From the NCBI GenBank assembly GCA_951213105.1, contig OX578136.1, forward strand, positions 152,995,178 to 153,059,177: DNA of 64,000 nt. The letters are read 5' to 3'. Positions 58,001 through 60,775 of the stretch are shown one piece after another. How positions within the stretch are numbered: position 1 is the stretch's first letter; each line of letters opens with the position of its first letter. The notes under the pieces are model-generated. The model did not search any database. It saw only the letters and a list, made by a program, of their open reading frames with translations, and was not told the origin of the DNA. The translations under genes were made by a program, and so were the position numbers. The stretch is from Amaurobius ferox (taxonomy: Eukaryota > Arthropoda > Arachnida > Araneae > Amaurobiidae).

Positions 58001-58270
58001 TTAATCGAGATATTGGTGTTGGTTTATATTCAGGAACAAAAGAAGTAGAAGCTTTTTCTAAATTTGAGTTACTTGTCTTCAAGATTCCAGGTGGCTTTGA
58101 ATTAGATTCTACTGGTGTAGGTATATATGTAGCATTTTCTTGTGCAGGAGCAGCAGTTTTATGATAAAGCGGTTTACTATGGGCAACAGCATTTAAATTT
58201 ACTTTTGAATCAAATAAACTTTCTGTCTCATCAACAAGAGGAGTGAATATCTGCCTTGAGTTACCATTAT
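13799..58270 (-). CDS. REXO1: REXO1 homolog, partial gene, 9 exons visible
   Basis: Minus-strand multi-exon gene; coding order is 58270 to 13799, about 3.03 kb of coding sequence (about 1008 codons). The family is a 3'-5' RNA exonuclease-like nuclear protein; human REXO1 binds Elongin A and ends in a DEDDh exonuclease domain. The match rests on family blocks spread over the exons: an acidic and Lys/Ser-rich N-terminal half with Y-x-PTP motifs and [12 protein letters not shown], then [32 protein letters not shown] and a Cys-rich knuckle. Every internal junction has GT donor and AG acceptor (read on the minus strand) and the phases fit: 0 for the first five junctions, 1 for the next three. The N-terminal exon(s) upstream of 58270 and the exonuclease exons downstream of 13799 were not found; I infer they lie outside the window. 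Introns are very long and transposon-rich. Confidence 0.9.
14990..16160 (+). repeat. Tandem repeat, about 170-190 bp units, decayed
   Basis: At least three clear units ending in ATTTATCTACACCATGGGT (about 15720, 15970 and 16140), each with CAAACCACCCCTT, GCAACAAAAA and TAGATATTGCACCAA in order. Less similar flanking pieces share the AGTATGAGCCCTGTA phrase (14993, 15567, 15827, 16000). The first unit carries the 57-bp insertion described separately. Confidence 0.75.
15732..15788 (+). mobile_element. 57-bp hairpin mini-element, copy 1
   Basis: Inserted between perfect 15-bp duplications acaccatggggttcc (15717-15731 and 15789-15803) inside a tandem repeat unit whose sister units show the empty site. 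Its sequence is related to the 3' 57 bp of the local tRNA-SINE. Predicted fold, numbering from its first C: 2-9 pair with 40-47, 19-21 with 35-37, 25-27 with 32-34, bulge TAA at 22-24 and a TACG tetraloop. Confidence 0.85.
16160..16594. other. Intron sequence, nothing recognised
   Basis: AT-rich; no repeat family or coding signal identified. Confidence 0.5.
16595..16708 (-). CDS. REXO1: REXO1 exon, Cys-rich knuckle
   Basis: 114-bp exon, phase 1-1, acceptor TTCACTAAG, donor GTAATACATG. Encodes [18 protein letters not shown], then [18 protein letters not shown]. The CCRC ... EEC-x-FHWG spacing is the family's putative zinc-binding knuckle ahead of the exonuclease domain. The phase-1 junction with the previous exon rebuilds an Ala codon across the intron. 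Confidence 0.93.
16709..17700. other. Intron sequence, nothing recognised
   Basis: AT-rich intron with a T-run at about 16851-16871. An open frame at 17314-17649 on the minus strand is hydrophobic and low complexity and is not supported as a gene. Confidence 0.5.
17705..19018 (+). repeat. Dispersed repeat R1, copy 3 (most complete)
   Basis: Starts with an imperfect hairpin (AACACTTT ... AAAGTTGAAAAGTGTT), then a CTGT microsatellite, and matches 3640-4856 to near their common end. It has no hAT insertion, so it gives the ancestral sequence of that site. No open frame of note; it may be a non-autonomous element of unknown class. Confidence 0.85.
19019..19962. other. Intron sequence, no gene seen
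   Basis: AT-rich. A single CAGGGGTTTGCAAGC at 19685 resembles a hAT end, but no partner end was found. Confidence 0.5.
20200..21470 (-). pseudogene. pogo/POGK-like transposase relic
   Basis: Minus-strand fragments in family order: an N-terminal DNA-binding part near 21420-21250 ([20 protein letters not shown]), then [20 protein letters not shown] and [13 protein letters not shown] (21110-21010). The DDE region follows, with [20 protein letters not shown] (20950-20885), [17 protein letters not shown] and [12 protein letters not shown] pieces (20660-20460). Many stops and frame breaks. Family: DDE transposases related to the POGK protein. Confidence 0.8.
21700..21756 (+). mobile_element. 57-bp hairpin mini-element, copy 2
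   Basis: Flanked by 13-bp duplications acacctggcgtcc / acacttggcgtcc (21687-21699 and 21757-21769, one mismatch). Outer stem GGCCGTC/GACGGTC and inner stem CTC/GAG with a 3-nt bulge are retained; the terminal loop is one base shorter than in the other copies. Confidence 0.83.
22062..22211 (-). CDS. REXO1: REXO1 exon (49 codons, phase 1-1)
   Basis: 150-bp exon with acceptor CATTTCAG and donor GTATGTCAG. Encodes [20 protein letters not shown], then [18 protein letters not shown] and ends YCNDG. In the family this block leads into the Zn-knuckle region, which is what the next exon encodes. Confidence 0.92.
22212..23700. other. Intron sequence, nothing recognised
   Basis: AT-rich; a short tandem (CAATTGTACATTACGAAC, twice near 23093-23140) is the only repeat noticed. 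Confidence 0.5.
23715..24390 (+). pseudogene. Retrotransposon RNase H / C-terminal relic
   Basis: Plus-strand fragments read an RNase H of a non-LTR (jockey/I-like) polyprotein: [35 protein letters not shown] (the active-site Asp of ILSDS is replaced by Asn), GKTIAIQ ... [17 protein letters not shown]-terminal tail follows with [15 protein letters not shown], [10 protein letters not shown] and a REHL/ALS-like block. Several stops and frame breaks; no upstream reverse transcriptase is attached. Confidence 0.75.
24523..24841 (+). repeat. Dispersed repeat R2, copy 1, left part
   Basis: Matches 33894-34233; shares TCATGAATGGAA, AAACATGCAATATCTCAAGAG and CAATAGGCTTCCAATATTCAC. Interrupted at 24841/24842 by the Helitron and resumed at 26298. 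Confidence 0.82.
24842..26297 (+). mobile_element. Non-autonomous Helitron
   Basis: 1456 bp. Starts TCTATATAATAAAAGGC after an A, ends with a short hairpin (GCCG-AAAG-CGGC) overlapping CTAG followed by T, as expected for Helitrons, which insert between A and T without a target duplication. No Rep/helicase frame. A second 5' end with the same AATAAAAGGCAATGTCTG start lies at 40034, and a second 3' end at 49290-49358. Confidence 0.88.
26298..26460 (+). repeat. Dispersed repeat R2, copy 1, right part
   Basis: Matches 34234-34390 (TTGTAAT..TTGTAC, TCATTCAAAT, then CACACACACATACA). Contains a short (CA)n. Confidence 0.8.
26522..26774 (-). CDS. REXO1: REXO1 exon (84 codons + 1 nt)
   Basis: 253-bp exon, phase 0 in and phase 1 out; acceptor TTTTATAG, donor GTTTGATTC. 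The peptide starts [20 protein letters not shown], continues [11 protein letters not shown], and later has [10 protein letters not shown] and [15 protein letters not shown]. It follows directly on the previous exon in the family alignment. The central part, about 20 residues rich in Ser, Gly and Lys, looks variable. Confidence 0.92.
26775..28186. other. Intron sequence, nothing coding
   Basis: AT-rich; contains an (ATT)n tract near 26950-26975. A 60-codon frame at 27299-27481 has no recognisable domain. Confidence 0.5.
28187..28320 (+). repeat. tRNA-SINE, 5'-truncated copy
   Basis: Matches the 3' half of the full copy next to it, from GGAAGGAGGGTACGGTCCCT to the (AAC)n tail. Its 3' hairpin (28259-28315) has a fully Watson-Crick 8-bp outer stem GACCGTCC/GGACGGTC. 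Confidence 0.88.
28340..28618 (+). repeat. tRNA-derived SINE, full length with TSD
   Basis: 279 bp. Head with Pol III A box TAGCCCATTGG (28346-28356) and B box GGTTCGATTCC (28389-28399), a body with GTTAAACATGTGGGTCC and CGAGAGGTTGG, then the 57-bp hairpin module (from 28559) and an AAC-rich tail. Flanked by 19-bp duplications acaacatacacccatccgg / acaacatatacccatccgg (28321-28339 and 28619-28637, one mismatch). Confidence 0.92.
28635..28691 (+). mobile_element. 57-bp hairpin mini-element, copy 3
   Basis: Begins CGGCCACTC and ends GGTCTGGATTTTTG. All stem positions agree with copy 1 (2-9/40-47, 19-21/35-37, 25-27/32-34, TAA bulge), with different bases; the loop is C(TTCG)G. No clear target duplication, because the SINE inserted at its left edge. 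Confidence 0.8.
28692..29861. other. Intron sequence, nothing coding
   Basis: AT-rich; the phrase GATGTGGGCAGCAC at about 29091 recurs at 33551 and marks another dispersed repeat. Confidence 0.5.
29862..29996 (-). CDS. REXO1: REXO1 exon (45 codons)
   Basis: 135-bp phase 0-0 exon, acceptor TATTTAG, donor GTAATTATT. Encodes [15 protein letters not shown], then [16 protein letters not shown] and EDEAYDH. This is one of the best conserved blocks of the REXO1 family and is the main anchor for the identification. Confidence 0.92.
29997..32614. other. Intron sequence, no gene seen
   Basis: AT-rich. Around 31650-31910 there is a GCATAATAAAAGCAGATGTC start and AAGC/CAGACAACCATGAAATTTG, which resembles the Helitron 5' region only loosely; no end could be placed. 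Confidence 0.45.
32615..32809 (-). CDS. REXO1: REXO1 exon (65 codons)
   Basis: 195-bp phase 0-0 exon between acceptor TTATTAG and a consensus donor GTAAGTGT. The peptide ends [11 protein letters not shown], which corresponds to the conserved RxAHVP block just before the globular part of REXO1. It also contains the basic stretch [20 protein letters not shown]. Confidence 0.85.
33465..33590 (-). repeat. Dispersed repeat shared with 10.1 kb and 29.1 kb
   Basis: Contains AAGTACCTCCCCTTTTATTA (inverted relative to 10125-10185) and GATGTGGGCAGCAC (as at 29091). Family unknown. Confidence 0.55.
33894..34457 (+). repeat. Dispersed repeat R2, copy 2 (uninterrupted)
   Basis: Same repeat as 24523-24841 plus 26298-26460 without the Helitron. 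It ends in an inverted repeat, TACTTTCCTTATAC ... GTATATAAGGAAAGTA (about 34421-34457). Confidence 0.82.
34460..34860 (-). repeat. Degenerate 145-bp satellite, inverted copy
   Basis: Three decayed units (GGAATTTCTAATTGCTCC ... CTACATTCCTATAG ... GGGCTAGCCCAAT) that are the reverse complement of the units at 8.8-9.9 kb. Confidence 0.72.
34899..35012 (-). CDS. REXO1: REXO1 exon (38 codons)
   Basis: 114-bp phase 0-0 exon, acceptor ending TTTAG at 35013, donor GTGAATTAA. Encodes a segment with [20 protein letters not shown]. No stop in frame, both borders canonical, and the phase agrees with the flanking exons; the match to the family is weaker here than in the downstream exons. Confidence 0.75.
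35013..35979. other. Intron sequence with (TA)n
   Basis: Short (TA)n near 35063-35080. The phrase AGTGGGCCACT-like occurs at 35376 and again several times at 36.96-37.25 kb. Confidence 0.5.
35980..36495 (-). pseudogene. Second hAT transposase relic (GTF2IRD2/ZBED-like)
   Basis: Minus-strand fragments: a start near 36495 ([18 protein letters not shown]), a decayed BED-finger piece ([27 protein letters not shown]) and, around 36120-36000, [20 protein letters not shown] then [11 protein letters not shown]. Same family as the element at 0.7-3.6 kb but much more decayed; terminal repeats not identified. A 20-T run lies near 36233-36253. Confidence 0.65.
36500..38021. other. Intron sequence with a recurring GGGCCACT motif
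   Basis: GGGCCACT/GGACCACT phrases at about 36963, 37042, 37068 and 37190, next to GTACCAGTAATG. It could be a decayed element end; no gene recognised. Confidence 0.45.
38022..38229. repeat. 104-bp perfect tandem duplication
   Basis: Units 38022-38125 and 38126-38229 appear identical. Content is rich in AAAATACATTT/GTATTTTGTATTTT, a self-complementary type of sequence found at ends of some hAT elements. Confidence 0.85.
39126..39194 (-). repeat. tRNA-like SINE head, copy A
   Basis: Minus strand reads a decayed tRNA-like sequence with an A-box-like and a B-box-like part (GGTTTGATTCC). Similar to 39514-39584; a common AAGAACCTTGCTG follows both on the plus strand. Not a functional tRNA. Confidence 0.4.
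39514..39584 (-). repeat. tRNA-like SINE head, copy B
   Basis: Minus strand: CCAGTAGCTCAACACTAGAG then GTCCGATTCCCAGTTGG, a tRNA-like D-arm and T-arm. Stems are imperfect, so this is a SINE head or pseudo-tRNA rather than a gene. Confidence 0.42.
40034..40690 (+). mobile_element. Helitron, 5' part
   Basis: Begins TCTTAAATAATAAAAGGC after an A and matches 24842 onward for about 650 bp (CGGAGAGCTACGAAATTTGG, GACAATTGCGAGTAAAAATA, GACGTCACGGTTCTGA). It contains an expanded (GT)n. The matching 3' end is 8.6 kb away at 49290-49358. Confidence 0.82.
40052..40094. repeat. (GT)n microsatellite
   Basis: About 43 bp of GT repeats inside the Helitron 5' part, at the position where the 24.8-kb copy has only a short run of TCTG. 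Confidence 0.95.
40886..41403 (+). repeat. Tandem tRNA-SINE array, left part
   Basis: Three head-to-tail SINE units with B boxes at 40917-40927, 41162-41172 and 41375-41386 (the last with an extra T). In these units the 3' hairpin module is replaced by a linker (TGAATAAAAAGAAAGTTATGG then GATTGTCGCGGAGGGC) that runs straight into the next A box. The third unit is cut by the copia insertion at 41403. Confidence 0.88.
41601..41608 (+). promoter_or_regulatory. Probable TATA box of the LTR promoter
   Basis: TATATAGG in a locally GC-richer context, downstream of the three octamer motifs. Transcription would then start around 41630. Confidence 0.6.
42073..42078 (+). promoter_or_regulatory. Polyadenylation signal in the LTR
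   Basis: AATAAA; in the 3' LTR the same hexamer lies at 48264-48269 and would end the transcript. Confidence 0.6.
42196..42212 (+). promoter_or_regulatory. Primer binding site
   Basis: GGTTATGGGCCAGTTC. This resembles the copia primer site, complementary to the anticodon region of initiator tRNA-Met (half-tRNA priming), but lacks one C of the usual GGGCCC. It starts 5 nt after the LTR. Confidence 0.75.
42385..46722 (+). CDS. Copia gag-pol polyprotein, intact, with MBD-like domain
   Basis: 1445 residues from an ATG in good context (GCCATGG); the frame is open further upstream to 42232. In order: Gag (about 1-240); CCHC knuckle [14 protein letters not shown] (246-259); protease [12 protein letters not shown] with Asp293; a Lys/Asp/Arg-rich insert (about 421-476); the integrase zinc-binding part (LWHKRYCH ... 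CKSCKLAK, about 497-535); the DD35E core with Asp563, Asp626 and Glu662; an acidic linker; an MBD-like segment (856-906, WQRKTVPR ... [20 protein letters not shown] ... LFNF); reverse transcriptase with LDIKSAYL (Asp1041) and YVDD (1123-1126); and RNase H with SDSDF (1293-1297), STMEAEY and SDNQAA. It is close to the length of Drosophila copia (about 1400 residues). No stop or frameshift. It sits between identical LTRs. Confidence 0.96.
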   Translation: MEASRTELLTRDNYVTWRTDISFVLKGEGCFGHVDGSAKPIEEDASCRDYDDFYRRKDRALAIIYQSLSSEYKELINVTDEPSQVWNTLKEHFQAPSRANLVRLLDEFFDVRPEPDEPVDIFCSRLRKAVTRLKDAKHPIEDLYVAFQSIRYLPEEFRGIVQLIYRWNDSDFKLSKIQAELAAEESRLRQQASDFSKTVSSNSAYFTSKKFVNRVKVSKLPNVSHNVSNVNTSSHNVNISKSKIKCFKCNKLGHTKSNCSRNNGSSIVEFLGSPQIEANTVIDPSDRLSWVVDTAATRHFCNNIKLFSKFNECKGTSMSLAVGDVESPVEAIGTVEMYVQFKDKQSIIKLENVMYSPKLRRNLLAASVLEEQNFSFNGANGVLWFFTPKGEKFFYAKRKDGLYFLKPKYSTQEQHNVENRQSKDRDRDGDKKHKKDKKSKDRDPSASRKIDKVKIAPNLKETKFKSDKTKTKQNKNVNSSISKPSSSVTELNSTNCLWHKRYCHINAEYLLQTSKVSAVNGLPRLKYKKLNCKSCKLAKSRRVSYKPTGRIRSTKPLQLLHMDVCGPLPTASYGGNKYVLTITDDYSRKVFVYLMKQKSEVFSHFKEFQAREERQLCTKILCIRTDNGMEFCHDKFKNYLKDIGIKAERTNTYTPQQNGVSERFNLTAFDCVRAMLNDSKLHDRFWAEAILCFAYTKNRICHKFKTKTPHELYSGRKPSVKHLRTFGCRAYVGKPSQLRKKLDMKATEGVMVGYATKTKGYRIFLSGEKRTIETCNVRFDEGDVVEGILDPICPRNISSGISRDNLSEYSDGEYPREQSDGGAGESEDTGDDPSESSEETDSPADSSMTPCSDIAWQRKTVPRPDGSRTDVYYYAQGDNKRLRSHNDVKKYCDKRNIQFDQQLFNFRENKGLKRVRGRPEASNIEINIPKGYNAAIKSSQSEKWCNAMDEEMAVMQERGVWELVPASTSQKHIGNRWVYTIKKDEKGKIKRFKARLVAQGYGQKKGESYDEVFSPVVNFNLIRAFFSIFVCMLGWMHFQLDIKSAYLYAKLSQKVYMKQPQGYVNQEQPDYVCLLKKAIYGLHQSGREWFNELDTKLKELNFLKLQWCNCAYIYNSKVLMLVYVDDIILFSKYQRDIDHIVSLLSIEFDIKVLGKIRKLLGVEFKECDNKFFIHQSQYIDKVCQMFQQYKYPVTSLPISKGNILSKIDCPKTSEEIKQMQSFPYRSLIGCLAFISSRTRPDICYAINILSQFQENPGIKHWDALLRLLGYVEKTKNYMLNLSNIQELKLNGYSDSDFAANRDDRVSLGGMILFIDNVPISWRTFKHKCVSLSTMEAEYVSLTEAAKEMVWVQNIIEECHLLGLNFNKSNSVIFSDNQAAINFSNSPIENNRTKHIDVRYHFLRNLIVNESFNVKFVNSKDNLADHFTKPMTKEIILKFCNKIFKN
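46723..47577 (+). other. Long AT-rich noncoding 3' region of the copia element
   Basis: About 855 bp between the polyprotein stop and the polypurine tract; no open frame of note. Classical copia has almost no space here. Confidence 0.8.
47582..47594 (+). promoter_or_regulatory. Polypurine tract
   Basis: TGAGGGGGCCGAT directly before the 3' LTR, the expected plus-strand primer; an octamer ATTTGCAT overlaps its start (47575-47582). Confidence 0.75.
47595..48381 (+). repeat. 3' LTR
   Basis: 787 bp; I found no difference from the 5' LTR on reading through. Followed by gagta and the rest of the interrupted SINE unit. Confidence 0.95.
48382..49289 (+). repeat. Tandem tRNA-SINE array, right part
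   Basis: Continues the unit cut at 41403 and adds units with B boxes at 48535-48545, 48739-48749, 48975-48985 and 49080-49090. Spacing 105-236 bp; most junctions show the same AAAAAGAAAGTTATGGAG linker. The last unit keeps part of the hairpin module and stops at GGTAGGTCG where the Helitron 3' end begins. Confidence 0.88.
49290..49358 (+). mobile_element. Helitron, 3' end
   Basis: Matches 26229-26297 (GAGTTTGCCACGGTCAGAAT, TTTCAAGGGTAGCGAACAGG) and ends GGCGGCTAG followed by T. Best read as the far end of the Helitron that starts at 40034. Confidence 0.78.
49359..53601. other. Long intron segment, no gene seen
   Basis: AT-rich. A T-run at about 49790-49811; imperfect repeats of GTGCCCTCC(C/T)TGCC(C)TTTTGTTA at 49998-50085 with a related piece near 52640-52705; 50820-51450 has loosely recurring ATGCAAT/GCATGC phrases without a clear unit. 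The open frames here have no recognisable domain. Confidence 0.5.
53602..53694 (-). CDS. REXO1: REXO1 exon (31 codons)
   Basis: 93-bp phase 0-0 exon with acceptor ATTAG at 53695 and donor GTAAAAATT. The encoded peptide has [20 protein letters not shown], a basic segment of the kind that follows the acidic region in REXO1 proteins. It is followed by the largest intron in the window (18.6 kb), which carries the Helitron, SINE array and copia nest. Confidence 0.78.
53695..54585. other. Intron sequence, nothing coding
   Basis: AT-rich; a short inverted repeat (AAATTACAATAAGGTGG ... CCACCTTATTGTAATTT) near 54050-54090 could form a hairpin. Confidence 0.55.
54590..54840 (+). repeat. Minisatellite, about 46-50-bp unit (array 1)
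   Basis: Five decayed units of AAATTT(C/T)GTTAAAGTACAATC ... TTTTTCTAAGTATTG. Same unit as the array at 60440-60775. Confidence 0.8.
55290..56060. other. GC-richer intron segment of unknown nature
   Basis: About 770 bp with higher GC than its surroundings and recurring (A)GCAAG/GCGAACATAGTGAGC phrases. It could be a decayed repeat. A truncated mini-element lies at 55761. No coding support: the minus-strand frames of about 100 codons are not recognisable. Confidence 0.45.
55761..55802 (-). mobile_element. Hairpin mini-element, truncated copy
   Basis: Minus strand reads the inner stem and 3' part (CTC-TAA-GTC-CTCG-GAC-GAG then GGTTGGTCTGGGCTTT) but lacks the 5' strand of the outer stem. Flanked by the 9-bp repeat agacggtcg (55752-55760 and 55803-55811). 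Confidence 0.62.
56373..58270 (-). CDS. REXO1: REXO1 large N-terminal exon
   Basis: 1898-bp exon, entered in phase 1 (acceptor ending TTTCAG at 58271) and left in phase 0 at donor GTTAGT. It encodes about 632 residues of low-complexity sequence: YIPTPVES and YKPTPIS motifs near the N-terminus, an acidic stretch with a SUMO-interaction-like [10 protein letters not shown], two tandem 72-residue repeats (57066-57497), then a long Lys/Ser-rich nuclear-type region. Its C-terminal block [12 protein letters not shown] matches the REXO1 family. The open frame continues past the donor into intron sequence to 56259; I cut it at GTTAGT because the family block ends there and the next exon begins in phase 0. 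A methionine upstream at 58310 lies before the acceptor and is probably not the true start. Confidence 0.85.
57066..57497 (-). repeat. REXO1: Two tandem 216-bp (72-residue) coding repeats in REXO1
   Basis: Units 57497-57282 and 57281-57066. Shared blocks: [24 protein letters not shown](I/M)[12 protein letters not shown] and LKAKKSD; no frame change at the junction. Conservation at protein level is high over all 72 positions. Confidence 0.88.
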
Positions 58271-59290
58271 CTGAAACAGAAACAGATGAAAAGTTAAGAC
58301 ATTTAAACAATAAATTTTTAATTATAAAAATATATACACAAATATAACTTTTATTATTTTAAAATGAAAAAATCAGGCATTTTAAGTGAGTTTCATATAA
58401 ATTCTTAGTACGAATAAGATAACACATCAACAGAACTTGTCGCAAAATAATTACTTTCAAAACAATCTTTGACACTTTTCTGCCTTGGATGACCCCACAA
58501 GAGATAAGATCTATAGGCTTACATAAATTTAAAAAAAATACATTTAATTAAACTTTTACATTTAAAAATTGGACTTTTTAACTTTTGAAAATTTGCATTT
58601 CTGCAGAGAACTAAGATGAACTAGAACCGAGATGAACTTAGTCGGAGTCTGATTTGGGCATGGCACTACACTAACACACAGTCAAACCACAGTTTTCACA
58701 TTATTTTATATATTTTTAAGAGACATATTTTGCAAAATATTTAAATATTAAAATATGTAAATAAAGCTTAACCCATTGAAGACAACTGTAGCATATATGC
58801 AGAGATTCTCCCTTCTTTGACCCACTGATGCATATTTATTACATGATTCAGACAAGCTTCAGAGCCCATAATACATATGTGCAACACAAGATTGGGAGAT
58901 TTTATTAAAATTTTTAAATAATACAAAATGCATACATAGATTCTAAGAATCTATAATGCTTCTATCCATTTTTTATATACACCCATATAAAAAAATTAGA
59001 TACAGTTAATTTTGGTCAGCGAGTTGGCCTTTCGCATGTAAGCAGGTGCACAACTATGATACAAAATTACACTAGTTTTTTTGTTTTTGTTTTTACATTT
59101 AAAAAAAAAACTATATTAAAAATATATTAATTCTTAATATTTTAATGTTTTGCTCTCAGATCATTACCTCATTTTTAAACACTAGGGGACTCTGCCCCCT
59201 GCTTGCTATGCTTCACCAAACCCTGTAACTCGCTTCGCAAATCAAGGGGTTTTACCTCCTACTCGCTGCATTCACTTCGTGAGCTATTTC
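58271..59290. other. Upstream of the last visible REXO1 exon; no exon found
   Basis: Presumed intron 5' of the large exon. I looked for the family's short N-terminal exon with its Cys-His block on the minus strand and did not find it up to 64000. Confidence 0.5.
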
Positions 59291-59294
59291 AAGC

Positions 59295-59845
59295 CAAACT
59301 AAAATTTAAATTGGTAAACAGTTTATTTCATCATGTTATCCTATTATTTCTCTATAATTGTACACATTTCATATTTTCGTATGCTATAGTTTTTGCGGTA
59401 CGAAACAGAGAAAATCGATGAACATGCCAATACGAAAAAACATTTTTCACTTCAGAAGTGCATAAAAAGTAAGATATCTTGTAAACTACATTGACATTAA
59501 CAAAAGGCTCCATCCTACAAAAATTCCACAATGTTGATACCTGCAAACCAAAATTTGTGATCTTCGTAGTCTATCCAGGATGTGGAAAACCCAGACCACA
59601 CGACCAACCTGAGGGCTTGTGGTAGCTGTTTGTGTGGCCGGTCTATCCAGGATGTGAACTTGCAACTCAAATATTTTATCTTTGACTTGGACATTGAATA
59701 TTCTTTTAATACAATATCGAAAAACAGTTTATTTCATAGTGTCCTCCCCATACCTTTCTCAACAAGTGTACCAAATTCTGTATTTTTGTATGCTATAGTT
59801 TTTGCAGTACAAAGTAGAGAAACTCGAGGAATGAGAAATTTGTCA
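59295..59845 (+). repeat. Direct repeat, about 125-bp units 425 bp apart
   Basis: AACAGTTTATTTCAT, then a CGTATGCTATAGTTTTTGCGGTACGAAACAGAGAAA-type block, at about 59320-59420 and 59725-59830. The 59166-59290 stretch with CTCGCTTCGC phrases belongs to the same decayed element. Confidence 0.6.
59585..59640 (-). mobile_element. 56-bp hairpin mini-element, copy 4
   Basis: Flanked by perfect 16-bp duplications gtctatccaggatgtg (59569-59584 and 59641-59656). Minus strand begins CGGCCACAC and ends GGTCTGGGTTTTC. Stem positions are the same as in copies 1 and 3: GGCCACAC/GTGTGGTC, CCA/TGG, GCC/GGT, bulge CAA, loop CTCA. Confidence 0.87.
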
Positions 59846-60439
59846 GAAGCATCATCGTCAGCTACTTTTTTTTTTAACATAGAGAGAAAACTGTGAGTCT
59901 GTAGCTCAATCCCCAATTATTAAAGTATATTGATATGTTATACACCTGGTTGCTGAGGTATATTCATGGATTGAAAATACTTAAAAAGTCCACGACTTTT
60001 GGACATCCAATCGACATGCAGCTTTTTCGGATTCTGCATTTTAATAGGAAATAAGTATTTCATCAGATCGTTTCCAATCGGATTTGTTGAGTATTTTCGC
60101 TGCGCATCTATCTTGCGTTTTCTTTAAACATTTTGTACATAATTTTCGTATCTATACATTTATTTAATATTTTCTGTAGATTTAATTGGATTGCAGATTA
60201 AATTTTCCAATGACATCTGGTATGCAGCAAATGGATTTGTATGAATGTTTTAGAAAACGTGTTCTGGTGGGGAATGTTTAGAAAATGTGTTCCAGTGGGG
60301 AATGTACGTGTAGTATGTTCAAGAAAACATGTTTGTGTGGATGTATGTGAAAATGTGGATATAAGTGCATTTACCTAAAGGTAAGTTCTTTCATTTATTG
60401 ATCCCGTGTTTTGAAATTGTTTTTTGTATTTTCCTGTGT

Positions 60440-60775
60440 TTTTAAAATGGTACTCCTAAGTATTGTTTTTTCTTAAATTTTGTTAAAGTGCAATCATCTT
60501 TCTAAGTATCGTTTTTTCTTAAATTTTATTAGTACAATCTTTTTTCTAAGTATTGTTTTTTCTTAAATTTCGTTAAGTCCAATCATTTTTCTAAGTATCG
60601 TTTTTTCTTAAATTTCGTTATAAAGTACAATCTTTCTCCTAAGCATCGTTTTTTCTTAAATTTTGTTGAAGTCCAATTATTTTTCTAAGTATTGTTTTTT
60701 CTTGAATTTCGTTGAAGTCCAATCATTTTTATAAGTATCGGTTCTCTTAAATTCCGTTAAAGTCTGATGTTCTTT
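60440..60775 (+). repeat. Minisatellite, about 46-50-bp unit (array 2)
   Basis: Seven units of TTCTAAGTAT(C/T)GTTTTTTCT then TAAATTT(C/T)GTTAAAGTCCAA. Related to the 54.6-kb array in the neighbouring intron. Confidence 0.85.
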
